Shown here: positions 1-12,183 of the stretch, in pieces
How the letters are laid out: every line of letters starts with the position of its first letter
Numbering within the stretch: position 1 is the stretch's first letter
Assembly: GCF_037126465.1 (NCBI RefSeq)
Contig: NC_088201.1
Span: 68,532,879-68,596,878, forward strand
Length of the DNA: 64,000 bases
Direction of reading: 5' to 3'
Source of the DNA: Ornithodoros turicata
Taxonomy: Eukaryota > Arthropoda > Arachnida > Ixodida > Argasidae
Program-made: the position numbers and the translations under genes
Notes under the pieces: model-generated
The model's database searches: none
What the model was told of the DNA's origin: nothing
What the model saw: the letters and a program-made list of their open reading frames with translations, nothing else

Positions 1-204
1 TCTTGAACCTGGACAGACGAGGCACAGACGAGGCACGAGGACAGACAAGATCGCAGGCAGTCCACAGCAGTGGAAGTCTCGTGACTGTTGCACATCCTTG
101 GGCACACCGTTTTTCCAGATAAAATGTTCACAACTAATCGCCTTCCAGAGATCAATAGAAGAATGTCCACAGCACTCACACATTTCACAAGCGTGCAGAG
201 ACTG

Positions 205-452
205 CACTCTTAGAAATGAACTTCACCACATAGCACGCTCCTAGCCAACCATCATCTCGAATGATATTGTTATCTGCCCTGATTTGTTGAAAACGGGGGG
301 CGTACGCCTTTTTTGTGACAATTATGAACAGCATAAGTGTCATAGAAAAGGCGTACGCTTCCCGTTTTCAACAAATCAGGGCAAATAACGATATCATTCG
401 AGATGATGGTTGGCTAGCAGCGTGCTATGCGGTGAAGTTCATTTTTAAGAGT
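205..452. mobile_element. Foldback MITE, family 1, copy a
   Basis: Two arms of about 110 bp face each other across a short spacer. The left arm starts CACTCTTAGAAATGAACTTC and the right arm ends with its near complement, ending TTTTTAAGAGTG. The arms share a core containing TTTGTTGAAAACGGG. There is no coding potential. Four more full or partial copies occur in the window, at 1671-1917, 11296-11474, 11475-11643 and 33556-33661. It is a non-autonomous DNA element whose superfamily cannot be told from the sequence. Confidence 0.85.
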
Positions 453-592
453 GTGTGCTAGAGAAATAGGTATGACAGATACTACAGAAGATGTTACGTT
501 GTTCCAGCTGTTGCTCGAGCGACGGGATGGCAATACCAGTTGACGACGGAGACAAATGTGACGCTCACAAATGAATGCTACGCAGCAGAGAG

Positions 593-753
593 GCTAAGTT
601 CGTTCAATGTAGGGATGACTTGATGTGTCGACAAAGATAATCAGAACGCTTTTATTGGACAGCGGGGAGCACCGTGCGCAACGCTGTCCAATAGCCGCGT
701 TCCGCTTACTTATCTCGACGCATCAAGTTATCTCTACACTGAACGAACTTAGC
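593..753. mobile_element. Small foldback MITE
   Basis: A 161-bp palindrome that starts GCTAAGTTCGTTCAATGTAG and ends with the imperfect reverse complement. A second inner stem (TTGGACAGC / GCTGTCCAA) lies near the centre. It has no ORF and directly abuts the tRNA-derived SINE on its right. Confidence 0.75.
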
Positions 754-873
754 ATCACAGAACGACGAAGGAAGGAAGTCACTGAAAAGGTTAGCCAGCT
801 GTAGGACTCGAACCCACCTCTTTTAGATTACCGGTCCAGGGCTCTACCAATTGAGCTAAGCTAACGCGCCTCC
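754..873 (-). repeat. tRNA-derived SINE (Ruka-like)
   Basis: On the minus strand there is a tRNA-like head with a pol III A box (TAGCTCAATTGG, 847-858) and a B box (GGTTCGAGTCC, 804-814). The acceptor, D and T arms can be drawn and the anticodon loop would read GGT (Thr). The loop lacks the conserved U33 and the anticodon stem has a mismatch. The head runs on into a non-tRNA body (CTTTTCAGTGACTTCC). This is the structure of a tRNA-derived SINE such as the tick element Ruka rather than a working tRNA gene. The family name is from memory. Confidence 0.7.
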
Positions 874-1499
874 CCAGTGGCTTCCAAGGTTGCGTCATGT
901 GAAGGGACAAATCACATCCACTCACTCACTCATTCCACTTTCACTGTTACATGTTTTCTCACTCGCACACGCATTCAAACGACGGGGTCGACGCAAGCGG
1001 CATCTGTTGAACACTATGGAAATTGATGTTCTGAGGCTGGAACACAGAAGAACTGACAAACAAAGGATAAGTGTGTACGTTCTACCAGGTTTAACAAAAC
1101 AAAGATACGGGATCGACCAGGACGCTAGGAAGCAGGGATGCCCCATGCTTTGAGGAATAGCCGGATGTCAGTTGTGAAAGGGTGACAGCGAGAGAGCGAT
1201 AGGTATAAGCGGCCGCAGAACTCACGCAAGCCGCGAAAACAGTGCATTTTCGCATATTTTTTCCTAGGGCACAGAAGCGCTGCGGTTTCGATTCTAGCAG
1301 ACTAGACTCCTCACGGTTGTGCTCTGCAACTTTGCAGTTGCACGGTCAACCTATTTTCACTAATTATGAAAGTTAGTTGACGGCTGCATTAATTACTGGT
1401 ACACCACCACCGCCTCTGAGTAGACGACATCGGGAATGGATATACGACTTTTCCGAAAGAGAAACAGACCGCGAATTTAATAAAATTCTGGCCAGTCTT
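874..1499. other. No gene recognised
   Basis: Unique-looking sequence between the SINE and the foldback element. Short open frames occur on both strands, but they overlap each other and show no domain, splice context or codon bias. Confidence 0.5.
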
Positions 1500-2867
1500 A
1501 CGCCGCCACGTCGTTCATTTTTATTTATTTTTTACGCGTGCTTGTCCCCTGTACTACGGTGTGCTCACCATAACCTACTGATCACTTGTGCCGAGCAATG
1601 GCGCCATGTTGCTTTGTTGTCGTTTTCATATTACACGCAAAATTAGTGGAACTCGGAGGCAGTATATACACACTCTTAAAAATGAACTTCACCGCATAGC
1701 ACGCTCTTAGCCAACCATTATCTCGAATGATATCGCTATGTGCCCTGATTTGTTCAAAGCGGTAGGCGTACACCTTTTCTGTGACACTTATGCGGTTCAT
1801 AATTGTCACAAAAATGGCGTACGCCTCCCGTTTTCAACAAATCAGGGCAGATAACGATATCAATCGAGATGATGGTTGGCTAGGAGCGTGCTATGCGGTG
1901 AAGTTCATTTTTAAGAGAGCAGGGTGTTCCTTTTATTCATTACATAATTTTTACGAGCAGAGCAAAATAGATGCCGTTTTTGCAGTTGGGTTATATGGTC
2001 ATTATCTCGAAGAAAGTACTTAACTACAAGGTCACAAATTACCTAAAATTCATTAATTAACTCATTAATTACGGCGTTTCGCGCAAAAGCGATATAGCAG
2101 AACGGGAGATATTCCTCGTTGAAAGTCATTCCATGTTTTAAAAAACGCTTAAACGCGCACGTGTGTGTGTTGAAATATCCATCGCTGAATTTCACTATGC
2201 AAATGAGCTGGAACAAGAACTACGCACTTTTCGAGCGCAGAAATGACGCGCCCTTTGCCTGATCTGGGTCGGAGATCGGGCCAACAGACTAGCTATTACA
2301 CCAATCAGCTCCATCGCTCCAAGGCACGTGGCCCTCTCACGTGGATTGTCTGTCGCTCTCTCTGCGCAATAGAAAAGTGCGTAGTTCTTGTTTCGGCTCA
2401 TTTGTATAGCGAAATTCAGCGATGGGTATTTCAACACACGTGCGCGTTTTTTGGGTTTTTAAACATGAAATCGCTTTCAACGAGGAATATCTCCCGTTCT
2501 GTTAGCTCGCTTTTGCGCGAAATCCCCTAATTAAAGAGTTAATTAATGAATTTTAGTTAATTAACGATCTTGTAGTTACATACATTCTTCCAGAGAATGT
2601 TCGCCTGGCCATATAACTCAACGGCAAAAACGGCATCTATTTTGCTCTTCTAGTTTTTTAATCCAAATTCTGTAACGAACAAAAAAAAAACACTCTGTAT
2701 ATACTGCCTCCGAGTTCCGCTAATTTCGCGTGTAACATGAAAACGACAGCAAAGCAAGATGGCGCCATTGCTCGGCACAAGTCACCAATACAGTTATGGT
2801 GAGCTCACGGTAGTACAGGGGACAAGCACGCGTAAAAAATAAATAAAAATGAACGGCGTGGCGGCGT
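1500..2867. mobile_element. Large foldback element
   Basis: Long inverted arms run inward from ACGCCGCCACG (1500-1510) and CGTGGCGGCGT (2857-2867). The arms share blocks such as ATAGATGCCGTTTTTGC, the sequence around GGAGATATTCCTCGTTGAAA, and GGCAGTATATAC. The centre lies near 2260-2300. The left arm is interrupted by MITE copy b. A diverged relative lies at 7464-9032. There is no transposase, so it is non-autonomous. Confidence 0.8.
1671..1917. mobile_element. Foldback MITE, family 1, copy b (nested)
   Basis: Same structure as the copy at 205-452, with arms starting CACTCTTAAAAATGAACTTC. It interrupts the left arm of the larger foldback element just after GGCAGTATATACA. The matching place in the right arm is uninterrupted, so this MITE inserted later. 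Confidence 0.85.
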
Positions 2868-5297
2868 TCATCACCCATTGTTGAGAGGCTGTGCCAGCTT
2901 TCCTTTCATTGCTTTCCCTGTCCCTCACGGAATGTCAGACGAGGGTCCACTTCTTGCAGTGCATTTTTGAAAACAAGTTCGACCTATATTCCCGTTTATA
3001 CAGTGTCCATATTCTGGGCGAACGTAGCAGAACCGGGTGGCCCAAAAAAAGAAAATGAGTTTTTTTTTTTTTCGGCTTCCTCTCAGCAACCCTTTGGTAG
3101 CTCGATACCATCGACTGTTCATCGACACCGCGACCCCTCATGATCATAGTTGTCTCGCGACGTAACAGCCATGAATTATCATAGGACGACGAGCTTGAGA
3201 AACAGGAATTTCCTGTGGTAAATATATTCCTTTGTGTCAAGCATATTCATATCTGATTTGCAGTTTTGGGGAAAATAGGAAAACCGATATCTCTCAATAG
3301 ACCTCTACCTAAGAAACGTCACCGTGACGTAATCATAACATTGGTAGACATAGCGAAACCGAAACAAGGCGGACGGAGAACACCGCCGTTTCACAAAACT
3401 GTATTCCTTCACGAAAGTCAAGGGTCCCAAATGAAGTCACGCAAATGATGTCACGTTTTTAGTCGCTTTGGTGTCTTCATTCGCGTTCCCTAGTCCACGG
3501 CGGAAGAAAAGAGGGCTTCTCCCAAGGGTTGGTTGCATCGTGCGGAATGAGGTTGGTTATTACGACTTAGTTCGCGCTTGTTTTGTAGGAGACACCACGT
3601 GCACTCCGAGAGAAACTCGTACCCTTCAACCTCCTGAAGATGGAAGAGCCCGGTAGCCATCATTAGTAAGTGTTTGCCTTTTTTCAATCAGACCGAGGTG
3701 CTGGCAGTTCATAAAGATCAGTTGGTGCGGGAGATAATGGAGACATTTCTTATTGCCACGTGTAAAGACAGATGTGTCAGATCCCCTTCTGTCACGTTGG
3801 CAGATGTGGAAATAGACTTTCTACGCATGGATAAGATGTTGAGTGCTATCTCCCATCCGGCAGCATAAACCTTTGTTCTCTCTGTACATTTTTAGGTGAC
3901 AGTCAGTGACCTAGATGTTAGCGTTTAAGATGCAGTGTTCCTTGATTAAACTTCAGTTGAGAGTCTGCGGATGTCCTGTCTACTTCTACCCTGTCCTTGT
4001 CTTCTTGCTGCTATTCGTCATCATGAACCTATACCAACTACCCCGGATTGTTCCTATTGTGCCATCATTGGAAAGGGCTACCGGTAGAATGGAGTAGAAC
4101 AAGGCCGTACAACTAATAATATGTAAGGAATTGCATAAAAACGTTACAATATGAAAAGCTATTACGAGGCTTTCTTGTGACTTATTGATTTTTTGCTATA
4201 GTAGCTCCTCTCTACCAAGTTGTACCATCTGACGTCATTTGTTTGTAAACACGGAGAGGTCTACACGCTACGACAGTTTGTCTCTGTGCAGGGGAGAGCG
4301 TAATGTTTGGAGAGACCACGTGACCAAGCGTCCATCCATTCACAAGGCAGCAATAAGGGGGTATTCGTAGACCGGCATGGGTCCCCAGAAGACACCACGC
4401 GCGACTCAACTTGGAAGTGTTGAACACAGAACCTCCTTATTTGGGAGAGAGACGGGCTCCACAGGCAATAGGGGAGAGAGGGGATCTGGGGAGCTGCGCC
4501 GACAGCTGACCTACTTGCATGGTGTATTGGCTTCCTTGGTGTCCGTTTCGTTACATTGCTTTTCATTTACGTGCAACACATTTTTTGACGATAACGCTGT
4601 GCGGAGCACCCGGTAGACGACAGGGATTTGTCCAGGATTTGTTCAGTCTCAGTGGTGTGTTGGAATTCCGTATAGGGGGTGTGTAACACCCGGAGCTGCT
4701 GGCTTTTCAGGCTTTTCTTGAACCTTTTTGGCAGCTATTTTGGGGACGTGTTGTAAGATCATTGGGGATGGGCGTTAATCAGGGGCTGTGGAACTGGGTG
4801 CTGGAAAAATCGCTGGAAACTGCTGTTTCCCTCTTTCATAGCGTCACTGCTCCTTCTCTTTTTATTTTAGAACAAAATATTCCCAAAAATATTATTAGTA
4901 CTTATCATAGCAGTCACGGATCAGTATCATTATCACGTTCAATCAATCATTATAAATCGTATAATTATCACGAATAATCAATAATCGGGATAATCTTCGT
5001 GAGTATATTTTAGAAAGTAGCTTGTGTCTCTTTGTTTCTCTCTCTATCTAAAATCATATGGCGCATTACAGCAAGGAGACCATGGTATATCTATTGCCTC
5101 AACCGCCAAGAAAGTTATTCTTTTATGGCGTAGGACACTCGATTCAGCCTATTCCGCCCCATTTGGCACTCGGACGCCCAAGTCGCATCGGCAAGGGGAA
5201 GAAGAAGAAGTAGTAGTAGTAAGACACCGAAGAAGAATCGTCGGAAAGGAGGTGCATTGTTCCAACTGTCTGGTCGACACAGGTGAGCTCTGCAGCC
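2868..5297. other. No gene firmly recognised; upstream of the GH18-like gene
   Basis: About 2.4 kb without a recognisable coding family. One open stretch on the + strand (3689-3868) follows a pyrimidine-rich tract ending in CAG and reads about 59 residues to a stop. It could be a terminal exon, but no domain is recognised and no partner exon is visible. A short polypyrimidine tract ending CACAG|GT at 5272-5283 could be a splice acceptor in the 5' UTR of the next gene. No convincing promoter is seen. Confidence 0.4.
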
Positions 5298-8200
5298 ATG
5301 CCGCTCTCGGAGATGAGTCTGCTGAGCCGCAAGTCCTTGGCTCACGTGAACACCGACGACCCCTTCATCCGGTCATCGTGCGTTTACACCATGAGCTCCT
5401 GCATGATTCTTGTGGTGGTATTCTTCGTGGTGCTTCCTGGGGCGCTCATCCCTTATTTTAAGAAGGTGCGCTACCTGGCCGAAGTCCCACGTATCGAGGA
5501 CCAGGCAAGGTCCACTCCGAGCGATGGATTCGGACCGCTCACCCTTTGTCAGGTGAACTTCCTTTCGTTCAGATAAAACACCATAAGAAGAAGAGAGAAA
5601 AAAAAACGAGTAATTGTTATGCTTTGAGGGGCTAGATGCACTGCCAGAATCATTAGTACTTTTCGTGACAATGCACCAACACCATTGCAATGCTTACAGG
5701 ACTCTTTGCGGCGCAGTGGGAATACGTTTCAGGGGAATAAAATGCGAAGTAATTACAATCTTAGAAGCTTTAGGGTAAGATGGGGCAAGATGAGACAGAA
5801 ATTTGCAATTGAACGTGAAATTTTTATTTTTCGTGTTAAAAAAAAAAAAACTAGGTATAGACACACTCTCAGGGGTCTAGAGCTTCTGACCTGTAAATGC
5901 AGAACGAACGTAGGCGGCCTAATATAAGTACAGAACAAGAAATTCAAAAATGCAGGTTGTCTCATCTTGCCCCAACCCTGGGGGCAAGACGAGACATCGC
6001 GTGGGGCAAGATGAGACACGCCGTGGTAATGAACTATACAAATTAACGATGAAAGGCAACTTAGGCAATTTGAGGGTTTGTATGTATTTGTCCTTTCTAT
6101 GTTGTTCCAGCTTCAGAACATCAGTTCTCTCGTATACAAATTAGTTTGTGCAATCCAAGCAGTAAAAATGAAGCCCGTGGGCCCCTTACACCACCGCCCT
6201 GAGCCCACCGCACACATGATGTGCGATAAAACCACACAGAACCAGGTGCTATTTTGCTGCACTGTCCTCTGCAAACAAGGCACCGCCGGTCTGATGTGTC
6301 GCTGGTCGCCCGCCTTTGTGTGCGCTTCTGCTTTGCTGGAAATATCATAGGAAACAGGAAAATTTGCTGGTAAATCCTAGGCAATATGCAAAAAAGTAAT
6401 CTCTGATGACCAAGCATAAAGCCACCTAATAGTTGACTTATCCGTTTCTATATCACATTAAATTTAAATTACATTAAATCGTCGTGTCTTGCCCCGTGCA
6501 TATCATCGGATGCATTAATTTTCCTGTTCAACACCGGATAACCAAGAGTGCCCATATGTTGCATATATCTAGATTATTGAATAAGGAAATAAGATGTGAA
6601 CTTGCATTGACAGTAAAAGGCTGCGAAACGCTGCTGCACAGATTCCAAGAAAAAGGACTACAGAAAATCGAGCCTTTTTGGCGGGTCTTTACATTGCAGG
6701 CAGAAGTAACCGATTTTTTTTCTCTTCGAGGCATGCACCAATATGTACAATGTTCACATGCAATAAAGCGGACATGTAGAGCCACCTATGAGTAAAGTTT
6801 CATGCGCATGGAGCAACGCGTCTCTGAGATAGGCGGCGTCGAGGAAAAAATGTCGCGTCAAGTTGCCCCGTGTCTCATCTTGCCCCACCTTACCCTAATT
6901 CCTCCCCAGCTGACTCCTTTTCCCCCTTAGAGTGCATGGGGAAAACATAACATATATGCCTATGGAAACATGTGCATGACGTTATGGTGATGGACAAGAA
7001 ACAGTCGTTCTTCACCTTTTCATCGCTTCATCGCTTTTGGCGTGCATAGCCATTGCATAAATATTGCACATTAGATAAATACATTGCATAAATAGAAGCA
7101 CGGCGTGAATGCGTGTGGACAGCGTGTGAATAACGTTGTTGCTCCTCATATCCAGGTGGAAATTCGCAGCTTTTCCCGTCCGTCACCATGGTCCTATTCG
7201 CCAGAGTACATTCCCGTGGACCTGTGCTCACATGCGGTGTTCAACGTGGAAGGTCTTCGAGATTGGTTCAACGATATGCTCAACTACGACATGTACCAGA
7301 GTGCAATCAGGCCCCTCTTCTTTTCCTTCATGCAAGATCTGCGAAAACGACAACCCAGCATACAGGTACACACTGTTACTGGTATAACACGTCAATTTGT
7401 GAGCAGAGAGGTCGCTTCAATGCGGATATTCGCCGTCACAAAAGACAACAGCAGTAATGATAGCCAGATTTTTTTATTTAAAAAATCTATGAGAGCAGCG
7501 TAGATGCCGTTCTTGCAGGTGGGTTATATACGGTCAGGTGGACATTTTCTCGAAGAGAGTACGTAGCTACTATGGATGACTAAGTACGCAAATTTATTAA
7601 TGAACTCAGTGGTTCCCAAACTGTGGGTCGTGAGGCGACCCACAAAAAAAGAAAGAAGAACGCCGTGGCCGCTATTCTGCGTTACCAGGAAAGCCATGGC
7701 AGTAGACCCGGAGGTTTCTCATAAATGAGCTTGCATGTGGGGTACGCGACGCTTTCGATGCATCACACAGCCTCGCTTTCACGCCTGATTTCACTTGTGC
7801 ACGAGGGCCAAAATCTATGTCCTGAGAACAACACTCGCTCCCACTAAAGGCCACCGCGTCCGCCTCTATCGCGGCATATACGGACGCCCCGCCTTCACGG
7901 TGCACCCGCAGTGACGTCTTCTCGAATTAGAGCGGATGCAAAAAAAAAAAAAAAACCTAAGAAAACAGTTTCGCGTGCGTTGTCCGTGAGGAGGCGTGCC
8001 GTTGTGCAAGACTTTTTCGCCCAGAGAACTCGCTCTGAATATAGCTCCAATAAAATGTCAGTGTATGTCCAGCATCGCGACGAGGTCATCTATATTATTA
8101 TGGGCTGCTGGGCGGCGAAGTTTGGGAACCATTGAATTAACTGTTTAATTACGTGCTTTCGGGCAGAAATGATATAGCAGAATGGAGGCAACCCTCGTTG

Positions 8201-10432
8201 AGAGCCATTATTTTTAAAAAATCGGAGACGAGCACGCACTTTGAAATATCCATTGCTGAATTTTCTTGCGCAAATTAGCCGAAACCGTGCGCCTCAGGAG
8301 CGCAGGGAGCACGGCGCTGATTCCGCGTCAGATGGCCACGTGGACCTCTTTCACAATGCCCTATGTGCATGCGCATGACCTTGAGGCGCCGGAGAGGGCT
8401 ATCTCCATCTTCACTAGATGGCGCAGTATGGAGACCACAGAAGTGGGGACCAGTGGAGAAGCCGCACGAACGGGGCTACTCCGGACCGTTTTCTATCCTT
8501 TGTGATACCCACGTGGATTCGTTTTGGCTCGCACCGAGCATCGTTCGCTGGAGAGCAGCTAGGATACGACGCGTAAGCGAAAAAGGTCCATTGGAATGGG
8601 TGCTGATCATCTGGCTGAATCAAATGCTTTGCGGCCCAGATATGCCGACGACGATGAGGGCCATACGCTCTTCTGGCACACGGTTTTACTCACTTGCATA
8701 GCTATATTCGACGATTGATATTTATTTTATATATTAATTCTATATTGATATATTCATTGGTTTGATATATCGATATTTATTTTAAACGCATGTGCTCCTT
8801 TCAGGACTGGTTAAAAAATAGAATGGCTTTCAACGAGGATTGTTTCCCATTCTACTATCTCACCTTCACCCGAAAGCCCTCATTAAAGAGTTAATTAATG
8901 AATTTTAGATAAATATTCATTTCGTAATTAACATATATACTCTCTTCGAGAAGATGTCCGCCTCGCCAAAAACTCAACTATATCAACAAAAACTGTATCT
9001 ATGCTGCACTGATAGCTTTTTTTAAAATCTGGTGCAGCTAAGGAAAAGAAAAACATATATCGAAGCTGCGAAGCTCTACAAATCTTTATCACTTTTGTGT
9101 CTTCTATGCAAGTTCCGAATGCAAGTGCGTGAAATGCTGGTTAAGTGGGGACTGTATTCATTGTTTTGTCACTGTTGCGTTCTCTTCGTCTCAAACCGCT
9201 CTAAATAGATGTGAAAGACAATAATTTGCATTCACGTCAACCCGCATTCCAAGGGCTAAAAGATGCATAGAAAATCAGCATCGTAAATACCGGAACTCAT
9301 TCGGCTTTGGCATCACTGCAGTCGCCTCCGCCAAGTGAGGCACCGCTAAGCTTCAGAGCATCCAACAGAGATTCCAGAGCTTGGCGTATACTTGTGTTCG
9401 AGGGTTTATATCTCGCTATGTACGACACCTACAGAAACGTTTTTTTTTCTCAGTACTTTGGCGTGAAATGCGTACAATGCGTGTATGATGTAATGATGCA
9501 CATTTATCAAAGAGTGGCAATGCTTTTAACCCATTATTTACGTATAGTGCTCACTTGACAACGGCGGTACTTACTTGTAACCCCTAGTCTAAAAATTTCA
9601 AGGACACAGCTACATCGTCTTCACGCAGGTGTACGTCGCAGTGGGTACCTTCACCAACCTCACTACGGCTATGGGAAGCGTGGCGTCGAGTAGCCGAGAC
9701 ACTGTCCCCCATTTCGCACGGAACGTCCTCCGCTGGACGTTGGGCAACCGTATCGACGGCGTCCTCTTCGGCGGCATGTTCCCTACTGCCCCCGACAGGC
9801 GCAACGCTATGGTGAAACTCCTCAAGAAGACCGGAACCCTGTTCCGCGTCCAGAGAACAAAGTTGGGCATCATCGTTCCTTCAACGGCTGACGTCTTCGG
9901 GTTACGCGGCTCGGGCAAGAAATTGTCGAGCTTCGTCGACCTGGTCATTGTTCCTGCATATCGTGAGGCGCCCCCTACAAAGCACAGGGGTATATTGAGC
10001 ATGCAACAGTCTATCGAAATATTGTTGAACAGTGGCATTCCATCAAGAAAGATCATAGTAGGGGTCGTTTTCCACGGGTCTTTGCATCAGGTCTCCAAGA
10101 AGCCTTTTGTGCCACAAATGAACGCTACCTTCAAGGAGCTTCCCTACTACGAGGTGTGCCAGTGGGTACGCGACGGTGGTTGGGATCACATGCTGGATAT
10201 GGACACGTTGTCCGCTTACGCGCACAAGAGCAACGTCTGGGTGAACTTCGACGACAGGCATAGTCTTGCACTGAAGGCGGACTTGATACGCAATTCATCG
10301 CTCGGCGGAATGATGGCTTGGGACATCAGCCTGGACGACTACCGTGGCGTTTGCGGTCTTCCCTATCCTCTGCTGACCGCTATGCATGACCAGTTATTGC
10401 TGGGTAGCATGAGCAACGTCAGCATCGTATAA
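5298..10432 (+). CDS. Membrane-anchored GH18 chitinase-like protein, catalytically dead; three exons
   Basis: Exons are 5298-5552, 7156-7365 and 9629-10432. Each junction is CAG|GT or CAG| and both introns are phase 0, giving 422 residues. Exon 1 encodes a short cytosolic tail and one membrane helix (about residues 32-53, rich in V, F and L, followed by FKK), so a type II membrane protein is expected. Exons 2 and 3 give a GH18 (beta/alpha)8 fold. VYVAVGTFTN opens exon 3 like the usual KVLLSIGGW strand, and GGMMAWDISLDDYRGVCG (381-398) is the classic last-strand motif with its Trp. At the active-site motif, normally DGxDxDWE, the protein reads DGVLFGGM (198-205). The middle Asp residues and the catalytic Glu are missing, so hydrolysis is not expected. 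A binding or lectin-like role is inference. The ATG at 5298 is the first in frame after a possible 5' UTR splice site; an additional upstream exon cannot be excluded. Transposons fill both introns. No AATAAA is obvious within 300 bp downstream. Confidence 0.8.
5773..6895. mobile_element. TIR DNA transposon in intron 1, TA target duplication
   Basis: Starts GGGTAAGATGGGGCAAGATG and ends with its reverse complement CATCTTGCCCCACCTTACCC, with TA on both sides (5771-5772 and 6896-6897). Inside, at 5957-6018, further copies of the GGGGCAAGATGAGACA word occur in both orientations. It is 1.12 kb long with no transposase frame. TA duplication is compatible with Tc1/mariner-type or related integration, but the superfamily is not settled. 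Confidence 0.8.
7464..9032. mobile_element. Foldback element in intron 2
   Basis: Begins CCAGATTTTTTTATTTAAAA and ends with the imperfect complement AAAATCTGG. Its arms contain TAGATGCCGTTCTTGC and TCTCGAAGAGAGTA, which also occur in the element at 1500-2867, so the two are diverged relatives. A hAT MITE is nested in the left arm. There is no coding capacity. Confidence 0.75.
7607..8134. mobile_element. hAT-type MITE, nested
   Basis: The termini CAGTGGTTCCCAAACT and AGTTTGGGAACCATTG form a typical hAT terminal inverted repeat. The flanks AATGAACT (7599-7606) and AATTAACT (8135-8142) match at 7 of 8 positions, which fits an aged 8-bp hAT target duplication. Inside is a 15-A run but no transposase. 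Confidence 0.85.
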
Positions 10433-10857
10433 TACCGTGCCCTTTTCGTTTTCTTCTTCTTCTTTTTTTTTTTAACGAGCATGTGGTGTTTCTATGACTA
10501 CAAGAAACTGTGGCTGTTGTTGTGAGGGTGGCCTCGAAGAACAGATGTTGAGTGAGTGAGCGCGGGACTCATGCTGCAATCATACGGATTGCACAGTAGA
10601 GCACTAAAAAGGCTGCATTTTCAAGTTCCTCCTTTGTATAGAGCACTGTATACAAATCGCATTTGCAAACACAGATTTTCTAGCGACGCTGCTTACGTTT
10701 TTCTACTTATTAGTTCCTCGACGCTTCTGAGCGGAGAACATAACTTATGATTTCTGAACACAGATACGACCATTGGTTTGAGTTTTAAACGCTCTCCTTA
10801 TCAAAGGAGGTCAGTAGTGGGGGTCGTACAAAGCAAATGAGTCTACTAAAAATTATA
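10433..10857. other. No gene recognised; 3' side of the GH18-like gene
   Basis: Holds a polypyrimidine stretch (10447-10472) and probable 3' UTR sequence. No canonical polyadenylation signal is obvious and no other feature is seen. Confidence 0.5.
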
Positions 10858-11295
10858 CAGTGTGTTTGACGAAAATCCCCCGGCTGAATAACTCGTAAAC
10901 AGGTGGCGCTATCGAAGAAATTTCTTTTTTGTAAAGATCCTTGGGACATCGCCCATGAACTGAGTAGTGAGCGGCTCATTTGCATACGCTCACTAATTAG
11001 ATAAACATCTTAACTTTAACCTTTTACTTCACACGCTTACGGAACCTCTGTTTTACGCATCGTGACCTTCAGCGAAAAATATTGCAAGAAAAAAAACCGC
11101 ATCGACACTAGAGATTTTTTCCAGTAATTAGTCTGTTTCGGTTTACATATTTCTTGCGCGGAGCAGCGCACCAATGCGCTCTTTGGATCAGCTATCCGGC
11201 TGTCAATTTCGTGTTCATCCGCCTGGTTGACACACTGGGTTGACGGAAGATAAGGAACAGCCGCAAGACCGCAGGAGACTCTTCTCTCTCACTGA

Positions 11296-11474
11296 CAACG
11301 TTCCCGCCCCTCATTTGTTGAAAACGGGAGGCGGAGCCTATTTTGTGCACATATGCACGGCACAAAATAGGCTCCGCCTCCCGTTTTCAACAAATCAGTG
11401 GCGAGAGCGTTGTCATTCAGGATGAAGGTTGGCTAGGAGCGTGCTATGCGGTGAAGTTCATTTCTAAGAGTGTA
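11296..11474. mobile_element. Foldback MITE, family 1, copy c
   Basis: The left arm is shortened and begins near CAACGTTCCCGCCCC. The right arm is complete to TTTCTAAGAGTG. The hairpin stem is GGAGGCGGAGCCTATTTTGTG with its complement. Confidence 0.75.
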
Positions 11475-11643
11475 TGGAAGGCATACGTCTTTCTTTTTCT
11501 TTTTCAGTACCAATGATGCCGTACATAAGGACAAAAAGAAAGGCTCCGCCTCCAGTCTTCAACAAATCGGGCGAGAACGTTGTTATTCGGGACGATGGTT
11601 GACTAGGAGCGTGCCATGTGGTGTAACTAATTTTTAAGAGTGT
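11475..11643. mobile_element. Foldback MITE, family 1, copy d (degenerate)
   Basis: Directly follows copy c. The right arm is recognisable (CTTCAACAAATCGGGCGAGA through TTTTTAAGAGTG) but the left arm is mostly lost. The two copies may come from one composite insertion. Confidence 0.6.
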
Positions 11644-12183
11644 ACCGACAAAGTTCACATCGTCATCATCCATGATAAGAGCACGCTATCTCACCTACGT
11701 AACGACAGAACTGCCAGCGTTGTTTATCAGTCGCTTTGAGAAGGAATATCAAAGAATCAAAGCGTCTGTTGCGGCTGTTCCTAATCTTCCGTCACCCCCG
11801 TGTGTCAACCAGGCGGATGAACACGAAATTGACAGCTGGATAGCTGATCCAAAGAGCGCATTGGTGCACTGCTCTGCGCAAGAAATATGTAAAACGAAAC
11901 CGATTAATTACTCGAAAAAATCACTGTCGATGTCACATGTCGATGCTGGTTTTTTTCTTGCAATATTTTTCACTGAAGGTCCCGATGCGTAAACAGAGGT
12001 TCCGTAAGCGTGTGAAGCAAAAGTTAAGATTTTTATATAATTAGTGAGCGTATGCAAATGAGCCGCTCACTACTCAGTTCATGGGCGATGTCCCAAGGAT
12101 TTTTACCAAAAAGAAATTTCTTCGCGAGCGCTACCTGTTCACGAATTATTGAGACGGGGGATTTTCATGAAACACCCTGTATA

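Larger units (their letters stand above)
10858..12179. mobile_element. TIR DNA element with TATA flanks and long arms
   Basis: The left end reads CAGTGTGTTTGACGAAAATC. The right end, reversed, reads CAGGGTGTTTCATGAAAATC. Both are flanked by TATA (10854-10857 and 12180-12183). The arms match over about 400 bp, down to GTCAACCAGGCGGATGAACA on the right and its complement on the left. The centre was later invaded by two family-1 MITEs. No transposase is visible. Confidence 0.8.

Noticed and set aside
790..873. Functional tRNA-Thr gene on the minus strand
   Set aside because: A cloverleaf can be drawn, but U33 is missing, the anticodon stem has a mismatch, and the head runs into a SINE body, so it is annotated as a tRNA-derived SINE.
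3674..3868. Confident host exon
   Set aside because: It has a plausible acceptor and a 59-residue open stretch, but no recognisable family, partner exon or transcript evidence. It is mentioned only within the intergenic entry.
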